Assembly: GCF_030142075.1 (NCBI RefSeq)
Contig: NZ_CP126241.1
Location: 3,100,001 to 3,164,000, forward strand
Direction: 5' to 3'
Source: Arthrobacter sp. zg-Y20
GTDB taxonomy: Bacteria > Actinomycetota > Actinomycetes > Actinomycetales > Micrococcaceae
DNA length: 64,000 nucleotides
The translations under genes were made by a program, and so were the position numbers. Below the pieces are notes generated by a model. The model was not told the DNA's origin. It worked only from the letters and a program-made list of their open reading frames with translations, and ran no database searches. Of this stretch, positions 24,729 to 33,012 are shown one piece after another. Position 1 is the first letter of the stretch; each line of letters starts with the position of its first letter.

Positions 24729-25445
24729 CTAGGCGGCGCCACTATCATCGGCTTCGCCGGCTGCCGGCTCCAGAAGCCCTCCGTCAGTTCCGTGCATCCA
24801 CAGGACAACGTCCATGGCGCGGAGCCGGGAGACGGGGTGCGGGAGGTTGGCCTGCTGCTGGATTGCGTCCAACCGGTCTGCCACCAAGCCACCGTCCCGG
24901 GTGAGCAGGTCATGCCATTCAGACCACTGGGTGAGCGAGCCTTTCAGCTGGGTCTCTTTCTTAACCACGGAATCCCAGACCGGTATCAGCAGGGGCCGCT
25001 TTCGGGCCAGCAGCTTGCTGGTTTTCGTGGACCCCATTTTCCACCGTGCACCCTTGGAACCGCGGATCACCTTCCACAGTTCCCAGGCGGCACTGCCCTC
25101 ACCGTAAAACCGCTCGTAGTCCTGCGGTTTCACATCGGCCATATCTACATCCGTGGGAATCTGCTCCAGCAGCCGGGTGATCTCCGCAGCATGGGTGTCC
25201 AACAACCCCACTACAGCTGGGCCCTTAACCTCCACGCCCAGGAAGGCCAGTGCCAGCAGGTCGTCGGAGGTGACGGCGTTGGCTACTGCCGGCGCGTCGC
25301 CGCCGCCTGCCCACGAATCAAAGCGTGCGCCGGTGCGGATTGAACCGGTGATCACCTTCTCCGTGTAGTACCGGCTCAGAAGCTTGGCAGCTTCGCCGGT
25401 GCGGTCTTCAGAAAGGATTCCAGGCAATTCCACGACGTTCCCCAT
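24729..25445 (-). CDS. DUF6308-like protein, copy 2
   Basis: A 238-residue paralog of the protein at 19934-20596. Shared blocks include FDSWAGGGDAPAVANAVTSD, LLEQIPTDVDMADVKPQDY, TSKLLARKRPLLIPVWDS and LRAMDVVLWMH. It has an extra acidic tail (EPAAGEADDSGAA). The ATG at 25445 is the only good candidate near the shared N-terminus; no strong ribosome site is visible. Position upstream of the osmoprotectant operon, with copy 1 downstream of it, suggests a duplication around the operon. The function is unknown. Confidence 0.78.
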   Translation of the reverse strand: MGNVVELPGILSEDRTGEAAKLLSRYYTEKVITGSIRTGARFDSWAGGGDAPAVANAVTSDDLLALAFLGVEVKGPAVVGLLDTHAAEITRLLEQIPTDVDMADVKPQDYERFYGEGSAAWELWKVIRGSKGARWKMGSTKTSKLLARKRPLLIPVWDSVVKKETQLKGSLTQWSEWHDLLTRDGGLVADRLDAIQQQANLPHPVSRLRAMDVVLWMHGTDGGLLEPAAGEADDSGAA

Positions 25446-25516
25446 TCGGTGGTTTGTTTGTCTAATGACTGGCCCGATAGTACCGACAATGGTGTCCGGC
25501 ACCCGGCAGGCTGCAG

Positions 25517-26077
25517 CTAGTCTTCGCTGGGTTCCAGAATCTCGATGACCACGTTCATCCCGCTGTCCGGGTGGTAGCTCCAAGACGCGGCGAACTCATC
25601 CCACTCGGCGGTCAGCCGGCCGTCCAGGGACCGGGTGGCATTCATGCGGTTACTGACGCTGTCCGGAATGTCGATGGCATCCAGCACGCAGGTGATGTCG
25701 GCGAAATCGGCCCCGTAGGATTCCTTGCCCTCGCTGTCCATCGTCAGGCTTTGCCCCTCGTCTCCGAGTTCGATGCCGGTCGTGTCCTCAACCCCGCAGC
25801 TGCTCACCGCGTTGGTCAGTGCCACTGAGGGCTCGGGCTCGGACGAAAAATCGATCTGCGCGAGCAGGAATCCTGCACCCAGGCCCAGCACCAGTCCGGC
25901 GCCTGCGAACAACGCGTAGTTGCGCCGCGGAGATACGGGATCGGGCGCTGTCCGGTATGGCTCCATGACGTACGGTGCGGCCGGTGCCGTGTTCACCGGC
26001 GCCGCGGGCGGAGGAGGCGGCACCGGCATGCCGCCGTCGGCGACGGGCGGTGTCAGGTTTTGCGGGTTCTGTGTCAT
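25517..26077 (-). CDS. proline-rich single-span membrane protein
   Basis: A 186-residue protein with a cytosolic Pro-rich N-terminus (about residues 12-50), one transmembrane helix near 58-78 (NYALFAGAGLVLGLGAGFLL) and an extracytoplasmic domain with two Cys (SSCGVED and ITCVLDA). The ATG at 26077 follows AAGGAAA. It lies 14 nt after the stop of the similarly organised gene at 26092-26895, and the two are probably an operon. I do not recognise either family; the conserved architecture suggests a surface-exposed pair. Confidence 0.75.
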   Translation of the reverse strand: MTQNPQNLTPPVADGGMPVPPPPPAAPVNTAPAAPYVMEPYRTAPDPVSPRRNYALFAGAGLVLGLGAGFLLAQIDFSSEPEPSVALTNAVSSCGVEDTTGIELGDEGQSLTMDSEGKESYGADFADITCVLDAIDIPDSVSNRMNATRSLDGRLTAEWDEFAASWSYHPDSGMNVVIEILEPSED

Positions 26078-26091
26078 GCCATTTTCCTTCA

Positions 26092-26895
26092 TTACTGCTT
26101 CTCCCACTTTCCGCAGCGGCTGGACTTGAAGTCCTGGCCCTCCGAGATGGTCACCGACGGGCGTCCGCCGCCGGGAATGTCGTTTTCGATGATGTCGTCG
26201 CCGTTGGAGCCGCTGCGGTAGATGCCCCAGTAACAGCTCGAGCCGACGTCCGTCGTCGTGGTGTAAGTGCCCGCCGCGACGGTCTTTCCCACCGTCCAGG
26301 TGCCGTCGGTGATGGTGTTGGCTGCCTTGGTGGCTTCGGCGGAGGTCACCGCGGTTTCGCGCGCCTTCACGGCAGCTTCGGCCGCGGTAACCGCTTCTTC
26401 CCGCTCCCCCACCTTCTTCTCCCGGTCATAGATGCCCGCGGAGAGCTTGTTGTAGTCAGCCTTCATGGCGTTGTAGTCGCTCTGGGACTTCTCCAGCCGC
26501 GCCTGCCGCTGTTCGGACTCGCCTGCCTTTGCCGCGTATTCGTCGCTGCGCGTCGGATCGGTCAGGAAGTGCCCGCCCACAGCGCCACCGGCCAGCAGTA
26601 CGACGCCGGCCGCGGCCAGCCAGATCCGCTTGCCTTTCCGCCCGCCCGGGACGCCGGCCGGAGACTGCTTCGCCGCGTTGGCACCCTTCAGGGTCTTGCG
26701 CGTCCCGCTGGTCTCCGCCGGTTCGTCCGGCACAGGAGGTGCGGGCGGTGGTGGCGGCATAGTCAGGTCGAAGGCGGGAGCCGCAGGCGCTGCAGGTGCT
26801 GCAGGCGCTGCAGGCGCCTCCGGTAGAGGTGCATCGCCCACCGGATCCTCGCCGAGCGTGGTGGAAGGGGCATGGTCCGGTTGGTGCTGCGCCAT
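26092..26895 (-). CDS. Pro/Ala-rich membrane protein with coiled coil and C-terminal beta-domain
   Basis: A 267-residue protein. An acidic, Ala-Pro repeat N-terminus (about residues 20-70) precedes a basic linker, one transmembrane helix (about 90-107, WLAAAGVVLLAGGAVGG), a heptad-rich coiled coil (about 120-195, with EAVTAAEAAVKARETAV) and a ~70-residue beta-domain. That domain begins GTWTVGKTVAAGTYTT and ends FKSSRCGKWEKQ, with Cys in SCYWGIYRSG and RCGKW. Domains of this WTVG...C type recur in secreted actinobacterial proteins. The role is unknown; it is probably exposed outside the membrane. Confidence 0.78.
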   Translation of the reverse strand: MAQHQPDHAPSTTLGEDPVGDAPLPEAPAAPAAPAAPAAPAFDLTMPPPPPAPPVPDEPAETSGTRKTLKGANAAKQSPAGVPGGRKGKRIWLAAAGVVLLAGGAVGGHFLTDPTRSDEYAAKAGESEQRQARLEKSQSDYNAMKADYNKLSAGIYDREKKVGEREEAVTAAEAAVKARETAVTSAEATKAANTITDGTWTVGKTVAAGTYTTTTDVGSSCYWGIYRSGSNGDDIIENDIPGGGRPSVTISEGQDFKSSRCGKWEKQ

Positions 26896-27094
26896 TGCTG
26901 ATGTTCTTTTCTACGGAGGGGCCAAAACGGGGCTGCTAATAAGCGCCGTCGGCACCATCCCCTACCTACCATCGGCGCGGCAGGGCGAGTGGTGCACCCC
27001 GAGGGGCGTGATGGTGGTCACTCGGTAGGAGGATGCATAAACGCACCGCACAAATCCCTGCTGCCGTGCGCGTCGTCCCCTAGAGTGTCGGTCC

Positions 27095-27649
27095 ATGGAC
27101 TCACCCCTGTATGCGTACATCCTGATCGGCGCCTCGGCCCTGGGCCTCGGTCCGGTGATGATTGTGATGGGGCTGCGGGCATACACCGGCCGGTGGACGT
27201 CGTGGCTGGCTTTGACAGCGCAGTCAACGGCAAAGCATTCCCGCCTGGGGTTCGTGCTGTTCTGGGGCGGGCTAGGGGTCACCGGATGCTTTCTGCTTAT
27301 CGGATTGCAGGAGATGGGCGTCAGAATTCCCGGTTCGGAGGCCGTCTTCACCACCTTCTGGTGTGTTTGCATCGCCATTGCGGTGATGCACCAGTTCTTC
27401 CTCCCGAAATTCCTCCGCCCCGTGCTGCTCCCGCAGTGGTACCGGGACTGGGAAGCGGAACAATTCGAACGGGAGGCGCGCCAGGATAAGCAGCGCCGTG
27501 CCCAGCGCCGGCTCCGCCGGGAAAAACGCCGCCTGGCCAAGGAGCAGGGCGCACGCCCGCCCCTAAACGAAACCGATCCCGTGGGAACGCCCTCAATCAC
27601 CATCGAGGTTGAGGAGAAGGTCATCTGGTCAAAAACCTGGCGTTCCTAG
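27095..27649 (+). CDS. membrane protein of unknown function with basic coiled C-terminus
   Basis: A 184-residue protein with three apparent transmembrane helices (about residues 6-27, 50-71 and 84-104). A strongly charged tail of about 35 residues rich in Arg, Glu and Lys follows (REARQDKQRRAQRRLRREKR) and should be a cytoplasmic helix. The ATG at 27095 lies after a short AT-poor leader. It is convergent with the DoxX gene. I do not recognise the family. Confidence 0.72.
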   Translation: MDSPLYAYILIGASALGLGPVMIVMGLRAYTGRWTSWLALTAQSTAKHSRLGFVLFWGGLGVTGCFLLIGLQEMGVRIPGSEAVFTTFWCVCIAIAVMHQFFLPKFLRPVLLPQWYRDWEAEQFEREARQDKQRRAQRRLRREKRRLAKEQGARPPLNETDPVGTPSITIEVEEKVIWSKTWRS

Positions 27650-27661
27650 GCCACCCTTGCG

Positions 27662-28156
27662 TCAGGAGTGCCGAGCGCCGGTTCCCGCCCGCAGGGCCTT
27701 CCACGCCCCGGTGGACCACAGTGCCCAGAGCACCAGCGGCGGCTGGAAGAACAGCCGCACCAGCCGGGCCCGGTCCGAGTCCAGCCCGAACGCGTCCGTG
27801 TGGGTGACGTACTGGGAAATGTTGCCCGGGAAAATCGCCACAAAGAACAGCGCAGCAGCCAGACCCACGGGCACCCGGCGTTTGCGCAGCAGGATCAGTG
27901 CGGCGCCCAGGCTGAGCTCGGCCGCGCCGGAGAGCAGCACCACCGCGTCCTCGTCCAGCGGCACCCAGTCCGGGACCTGGGCCCGGAATTCCTGCCGGGC
28001 GACGGTCAGGTGCGAGGTTCCGGCGAACAGCAGGAACGCACCCAGCGCGACGGCGCCGGCGCGCCGGGGTTTCGAGGTAGGCGGGGCGGGGCTGACGACG
28101 GCGGCCCGGAGTTTTTCCATCATCCCGCCGAGGCTAGCACCACCGCTGCTGCTCAC
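27662..28156 (-). CDS. DoxX-like membrane protein
   Basis: A 164-residue, four-helix protein similar to DoxX/DUF417-type families: AVALGAFLLFAGTSHLTV, then LLSGAAELSLGAALILL, a short loop with RRVPVGLAAALFFV and a final helix near QPPLVLWALWSTG. The role is not known; relatives are linked to redox stress. The GTG at 28156 lies behind AGGA and starts 9 nt past the stop of the amidohydrolase gene, so both are likely one operon. ATG codons at 28123 and 28120 are alternatives. Confidence 0.78.
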   Translation of the reverse strand: MSSSGGASLGGMMEKLRAAVVSPAPPTSKPRRAGAVALGAFLLFAGTSHLTVARQEFRAQVPDWVPLDEDAVVLLSGAAELSLGAALILLRKRRVPVGLAAALFFVAIFPGNISQYVTHTDAFGLDSDRARLVRLFFQPPLVLWALWSTGAWKALRAGTGARHS

Positions 28157-28164
28157 GGCCGGTC

Positions 28165-29340
28165 CTAGGTCAGCTGGTTGTAAGCGAGCTGGGCCAGGGC
28201 GGCGGCCTGGTCTCCCAGCACCGAGTCATCAAAAACCACCCGCGGGGAATGGTTCCAGGCGGCGGTCACCGGATTGAGCGACGGCGGGGTGGCGCCCAGG
28301 AAGATGAAGGTGCCGGGCACTTCGTTCAGGATCAGGGAGAAATCCTCCGAGCCCATGAGCGGGTCCCGGGATTCCTGCACCCGCTCCTCGCCGAAGATTT
28401 CCCGCAGCCCGGTGACCGCCTCACGGGTGCGGCCGGCGTCGTTGGTGGTGACGGGATAGCGGATGGTGAAGTCCACCTCGGCAGTGCAGCCGTGCGCGGA
28501 GGCGATGCCCTCGGCGAGCGCCTTGGATTCGATGATCACCCGGTCCAGGGATTCCTCGGACAGGGTCCGCACCGAGGCGCCCAGGCTGGCGGTATCGGGG
28601 ATGACGTTGATGGCCTCGCCGGCGGATAGCTGGGTGACGGTGAGCACCACCGGGTCGAAGGCGGAGAACCGGCGGGTGGTCATGGTCTGCAGCGCAGTGG
28701 CGATCTCGGTCAGCGCCGGCACCGGGTCAATGGCGGTTTGCGGCTGGGAGCTGTGCCCGCCGGAGCCCTTGACGGTAATCCGCAGTTCGTTGGCGCCGGC
28801 CATCAGCGTGCCCGGCTTGGTCCGGAAAACCCCCAGCGGGCCCGGCCGCACATGGATGCCGTACGCCGCCACGGGACGCTGCCCGGCGGCGTCGAGCACG
28901 CCTTCCGCGATCATGGCGCTGGCGCCGTCGTGGCCCTCCTCCCCCGGCTGGAACATAAAGACCACGCTGCCGGAGAGGTCTTCCTGCTGGGCGCTGAGCA
29001 GCCGGGCCGCGCCGACCAGCCCGGCCACATGCAGATCATGCCCGCAGGCGTGCATGTTGCCGTTGGTGGAGGCATAGTCCAGGTCGGTCAGCTCGGCCAC
29101 CGGAAGGGCATCCATGTCCCCGCGCAGCAGCACCACCGGTCCGGGTTCGGCGCCGCGCAGCACCGCCACCACGGAGGTGGACTTCATCCCCAGGGTGATT
29201 TCCAGATCCAGGCCCTCCAGGGCGGCGAGGATTTTCTCCTGGGTGAGCGGCAGGTCCAGGCCGGTCTCCGGTTCGCGGTGCAGGCTGCGGCGCAGCGCCA
29301 CCAGCTCCGGAAGAATGGCCTGTGCTTCTTCAACAAACAT
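28165..29340 (-). CDS. M20-family amidohydrolase (peptidase/N-acyl amino-acid hydrolase)
   Basis: A 391-residue zinc-dependent amidohydrolase of the M20D/HipO-like type. Visible features are the first metal site RGDMDALPV, the NMHACGHDLHVAGLVGA segment, FMFQPGEEGHDGASAMI with the catalytic Glu, HVRPGPLGVF and the C-terminal DPLMGSEDFSL. Such enzymes hydrolyse N-acyl or N-carbamoyl amino acids. The ATG at 29340 has AGGACTC 8 nt upstream; GTG at 29361 is an alternative. It is followed by the DoxX-like gene. Confidence 0.92.
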   Translation of the reverse strand: MFVEEAQAILPELVALRRSLHREPETGLDLPLTQEKILAALEGLDLEITLGMKSTSVVAVLRGAEPGPVVLLRGDMDALPVAELTDLDYASTNGNMHACGHDLHVAGLVGAARLLSAQQEDLSGSVVFMFQPGEEGHDGASAMIAEGVLDAAGQRPVAAYGIHVRPGPLGVFRTKPGTLMAGANELRITVKGSGGHSSQPQTAIDPVPALTEIATALQTMTTRRFSAFDPVVLTVTQLSAGEAINVIPDTASLGASVRTLSEESLDRVIIESKALAEGIASAHGCTAEVDFTIRYPVTTNDAGRTREAVTGLREIFGEERVQESRDPLMGSEDFSLILNEVPGTFIFLGATPPSLNPVTAAWNHSPRVVFDDSVLGDQAAALAQLAYNQLT

Positions 29341-29703
29341 GCTTTGAGTCCTGTCATCCACGCTGATGCCCGGCCGTCCGTACCCGGTTGCCGCTACCTA
29401 CGCAGTAAATCACTCCTTGCACTCCAGCACAGCCTTGGGCGGGCAAACCTGGCCGGTTCCGGTCCGACGACGGCGCCTCCGCAGGCGTTCCGCTCCCGCT
29501 CCCCGCACCTTGTGGCAATTCCCGCACTGCGCGGCGCGGGGAATGACGCAAAACGCGGCGAACCGGACAAAGCGCGGGGAATGGCTGCGCCAGCAAGGCC
29601 GCATCCGTGTCCGGGTTCCGGTCCGACGACGGCGCCTTCCCTCCCACGTCCCTCATCCCCGCGGCGGAGCCCCGCACCCTTTCCGGCTCCTAGACTGGGC
29701 AGC
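29341..29703. repeat. 363-bp divergent intergenic region with 24-bp direct repeat
   Basis: The spacer separates the leftward amidohydrolase from the rightward sensor kinase. It holds two identical 24-nt copies of GGTTCCGGTCCGACGACGGC followed by GCCT, at 29455-29478 and 29614-29637, 159 bp apart. Between them are GC-rich segments with GCGCGGGGAATG occurring twice. No ORF with coding character is apparent. The repeats could be regulator sites or a small duplication. Confidence 0.6.
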
Positions 29704-31098
29704 ATGATTGACACCCTGGCCTTCGACAGCCCCGGCCGGCGTGCGGAAACCCCGCCCGCGCCGCACTGGCGCGCCCGCCTCCCCTGGCGTACCGGCGAAG
29801 ACTGGGAACGTCCCGGGCCCACGCCTAATCAGCAGCGCAACGACGTAGTCGGCGCCGTGGTCCTGCTGCTGGTTTCGGCACTGGTTCTGGAGGTTAGCCG
29901 CGGCATCGGCGCGGCAGCGGGTGAAACCCGGCCCATCTGGCTCCAGCACCTGGCCTTGGCCCTGATCATCCTGCCGCTGATGGTTCGGCGCCGCTTCCCC
30001 GTGACGGTCATGCTGCTGTGCAGCACCGGCTTCCTGTGCCTGTCCCTGCTGGTCCCGTCGGTGAGCACGCAGTTGACGTTCGCGGGCGCTTACTTCGCCG
30101 CCCTCTATACGGCCGTGGCGTGGTCCCGGGACCGCCGGATCCTGTGGATGGGATCTGCGGTGGTCATTGCCGTGATGGCTTTGTGGGTGTTGCTCTCCTT
30201 CACCGTGTCCTCCGCCTATGACGGCATGCTGGAACGCCTGATGGAGGGCGACGAGACCTACCGCGGTGTCCTCCCGCCCCTGGCATCCCTGGCCATCTAC
30301 AACTCGCTGATCAACGCGGCATACTTCGGCGGGGCCATTATTTTCGGGATGGGTGCCTGGCGTGCTGCCCACCGGCGGGAGCTGCTGGTGAAGCAGTCCG
30401 CCCAGCTCGAGGCGCAGTCCGCGGAGCTGGCACGGCAGGCGGTGCTGGACGAACGCCTGCGCATTGCCCGGGAACTGCACGACGTCGTCGCCCACCACAT
30501 TGCGGTGATCGGCGTCCAGGCCGGTGCCGCGCGGCGGGTCCTGGAGAAAAAGCCCGAGGCCACCGCCGGCGCCCTGCAGACCATCGAGGCCTCGTCCCGG
30601 GAAGCGGTCGCGGAAATGCGTTCGCTGCTCGGTGTGCTCCGTGCCGGCGAGGAACCACCCGCAGCGTCCGACGGCGGGGCGAGGCGCACGCCCGAGCCGG
30701 GGCTGGCGGAGCTGCCGGCGCTGGTGGCCGAGCACCAAAAGCTGGGCTTGTCGGTCACCTACCACCGCTCCGAAGAGACTCCCGGGGACTTGGACGCAGT
30801 CCCCGCGCCCATGGCCCTGTCCATTTACCGAACCATCCAGGAATCGCTGGCCAACGTGCGCCGGCACTCCACGGCCGGGTCCGCCGTCGTCGCCCTGCGC
30901 ACCGGTAAGGCGGAAACCGGCAGCTGGGTGGAGGTGGAGACCGTCGACGACGGGCGGCCCCGCTCGAGCAGTACCGCCGGCTCCGGTTTCGGCATCCGCG
31001 GCATCCGGGAACGGGCCGCACTGCACGGCGGCGAGACGGAAATCGGTCCCCGATCCGGCGGGGGCTGGCGGGTCCGGGTCCGCTTCCCGGTGCGCTGA
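29704..31098 (+). CDS. sensor histidine kinase, HisKA_3/NarX-like
   Basis: A 464-residue kinase with about five membrane helices in residues 40-215 and a cytoplasmic kinase module. The phospho-acceptor motif RELHDVVAHHIAVIG lies near residue 258, an N-box-like segment with IYRTIQESLANVRRHS near 385, and a glycine-rich G-box GSGFGIRGIRERAALHGG near 430. The dimerisation domain is the HisKA_3 type used with LuxR-type response regulators. The ATG at 29704 begins immediately before the membrane segments. The cognate regulator lies 167 bp downstream and an ABC exporter follows, which suggests an envelope-stress or drug-sensing role. Confidence 0.92.
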   Translation: MIDTLAFDSPGRRAETPPAPHWRARLPWRTGEDWERPGPTPNQQRNDVVGAVVLLLVSALVLEVSRGIGAAAGETRPIWLQHLALALIILPLMVRRRFPVTVMLLCSTGFLCLSLLVPSVSTQLTFAGAYFAALYTAVAWSRDRRILWMGSAVVIAVMALWVLLSFTVSSAYDGMLERLMEGDETYRGVLPPLASLAIYNSLINAAYFGGAIIFGMGAWRAAHRRELLVKQSAQLEAQSAELARQAVLDERLRIARELHDVVAHHIAVIGVQAGAARRVLEKKPEATAGALQTIEASSREAVAEMRSLLGVLRAGEEPPAASDGGARRTPEPGLAELPALVAEHQKLGLSVTYHRSEETPGDLDAVPAPMALSIYRTIQESLANVRRHSTAGSAVVALRTGKAETGSWVEVETVDDGRPRSSSTAGSGFGIRGIRERAALHGGETEIGPRSGGGWRVRVRFPVR

Positions 31099-31265
31099 GG
31101 CCCGAGCCGCGAACCGCCGCCAACGGTCACAGTCCCGTCACATCCCGGGCCGCGCCGGGGATTCCCTCCCGACCCGCGCCGCTGCCCGCTACCGTGGCTG
31201 CCGGGGGCGGCAGCGTGCTGCCATTTGCCCGGGCCGTGCCCGGGCAGAAAGGAAGAGACACAGAG

Positions 31266-32021
31266 ATGGAACCGATCCGGGTGCTGCTGGCCGATGATCA
31301 GGCGCTGGTGCGGGCGGGCTTCGCCATGATGCTCTCCGTGGAAGAGGAAATCGAGGTGGTGGGGCAGGTAGCCAACGGCCGCGAGGCGGTGGACTTCGCC
31401 GCTGCGCATCCGGTGGACGTCATCCTGATGGATGTGCAGATGCCCCAGCTGGACGGGATCCGTGCCACGGAAGAAGTCGTCCGGGCCGGCACGGCCAAGG
31501 TCATCATCCTGACCACCTTTGAACGCGACGACTATCTCTTCGACGCCCTGCGGGCCGGAGCCAGCGGTTTCCTGCTCAAGAACGCCGATCCGGATGACCT
31601 GGTGGCAGCTGTGCACGCAGTGGCCGGCGGCCACGCCCTGCTGGCACCGGAAATGACGGTGCGCGTCATTGAACGCTTTGCCCGGCAGGCCCAGGAACAG
31701 TTTGTTCCCGGCGGCGGCCCCGCAACCGCACCGGAAGGAACCGCATCCCCGGGAACGCAGCCCGCGCCGTCGGCCGCCACCGCCGCCCAGCGGAAGCTGC
31801 TCGCCACCCTGACCGCCCGCGAACGTGAAGTTTTGATGAATGTGGCGGCCGGGCAGTCCAACGCGGAAATAGCCGCCGGCATGTTCGTGGCCGAGGCGAC
31901 GGTCAAAACCCATGTCTCCAACCTGCTGGCCAAGATCCAGGTCCGTGACCGGGTGCAGGCCGTGGTCTTCGCCTACGAATCCGGGCTCATCCTTGCGGGG
32001 GACAAACCCGCCGCCGGGTAG
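31266..32021 (+). CDS. NarL/LuxR-type response regulator
   Basis: A 251-residue regulator partnered with the upstream kinase. The receiver domain carries the phosphorylated Asp near residue 54 in VILMDVQMPQLDG, the Thr/Lys switch residues (VIILTTFERDDYLF and ASGFLLKNA) and a C-terminal LuxR helix-turn-helix (LTAREREVLMNVAAGQSN, then AEATVKTHVSNLL). A ~45-residue Ala/Pro/Gly linker separates the two. The ATG at 31266 follows GGAAGAG. Its likely targets include the ABC exporter genes directly downstream. Confidence 0.94.
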   Translation: MEPIRVLLADDQALVRAGFAMMLSVEEEIEVVGQVANGREAVDFAAAHPVDVILMDVQMPQLDGIRATEEVVRAGTAKVIILTTFERDDYLFDALRAGASGFLLKNADPDDLVAAVHAVAGGHALLAPEMTVRVIERFARQAQEQFVPGGGPATAPEGTASPGTQPAPSAATAAQRKLLATLTAREREVLMNVAAGQSNAEIAAGMFVAEATVKTHVSNLLAKIQVRDRVQAVVFAYESGLILAGDKPAAG

Positions 32022-32130
32022 GCGCCGCGGATTCCCCCTGGCGGGCGATCCGCCCCGCTCGGCGGATGCCTAAACTCGGAAGCAGCAGAACACCACCGAG
32101 CCCGGCACACCGGGAAAAGGAGCAGCCGCC

Positions 32131-33012
32131 ATGCTGCAGGTCCGCAACCTCACCCGGCGTTTCGGGGAGAAAACGGCTGTCGACGACGTGACGTTCGACA
32201 TTCCGTCCGGCCAGATGACCGGCTTTGTCGGCGCCAACGGTGCCGGGAAAACCACCACCATGCGCATGATCATGGGCGTACTGACCGCCACCTCCGGGGA
32301 AGTGCTGCTGGACGGCGCCCCCTTGACCGCCCAGCGGCGGGCAGCCTTCGGGTACATGCCCGAAGAACGCGGCCTGTACCCCAAGCAGCCCATCATCGAC
32401 CAGCTGGTCTACCTGGGCCAGCTGCACCGGATGAGCCAGTCCGCGGCCCGCCGTGAAGCCCTGGACCTGCTGGAACGCTTCAATCTGGCGGACCGCAGTA
32501 AGGACAAACTGGAATCGCTGTCCCTGGGCAACCAGCAGCGCGTGCAGATTGCCGCATCCCTGCTGCACCGGCCAACCGCGCTGATCCTGGACGAACCCTT
32601 CTCCGGGCTGGACCCGGTGGCCGTGGATTCCATGGTGGAACTGCTGCGCGAGCGTACCGCCGCCGGTGTGCCGGTGCTGTTCTCCAGCCACCAGCTGGAC
32701 CTGGTGGACCGGCTTTGCGACAACCTGGTGGTGCTGCAGCAGGGACGCCTGATGGCCGCGGGCTCCGGCGACGAGCTGCGCGCCGCGGTCCCCCGCCGGC
32801 ACCGCATCACGGTTTCCCCCGACGCCGGCTGGCTGCGGGAAGAGGCCGGGCTGAGGGTCATTGACGTCGCCGGTCCCACGGCCCTGGTGGAGTTCGACGA
32901 CGACTCCGGCGCCCAGCGCACCCTCGCCTCCGCCGTCGCGCGGGGTACGGTGCACGAATTCACCCCCATCCGCCCCTCCCTGAGCGACATTTACCGTGAG
33001 GTGACCGCATGA
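32131..33012 (+). CDS. ABC exporter ATP-binding protein (NatA-like)
   Basis: A 293-residue ATPase. Walker A is GANGAGKTTTMRM, the signature LSLGNQQRVQIAASL, Walker B ALILDEPFSGLDP and the switch His is in SSHQLDLVDRL. The C-terminal DUF4162-type extension ends with RPSLSDIYREV. It is the NatA/DrrA type that energises ABC-2 permeases. The ATG at 32131 is preceded by GAAAAGGAGCAG. The permease gene overlaps its stop by 4 nt (ATGA). Confidence 0.94.
   Translation: MLQVRNLTRRFGEKTAVDDVTFDIPSGQMTGFVGANGAGKTTTMRMIMGVLTATSGEVLLDGAPLTAQRRAAFGYMPEERGLYPKQPIIDQLVYLGQLHRMSQSAARREALDLLERFNLADRSKDKLESLSLGNQQRVQIAASLLHRPTALILDEPFSGLDPVAVDSMVELLRERTAAGVPVLFSSHQLDLVDRLCDNLVVLQQGRLMAAGSGDELRAAVPRRHRITVSPDAGWLREEAGLRVIDVAGPTALVEFDDDSGAQRTLASAVARGTVHEFTPIRPSLSDIYREVTA

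Noticed and set aside
29653-31026. Minus-strand frame of 457 codons opposite the sensor kinase
   Set aside because: The plus strand has complete HisKA_3 and ATPase motifs; the antisense product has no domain.
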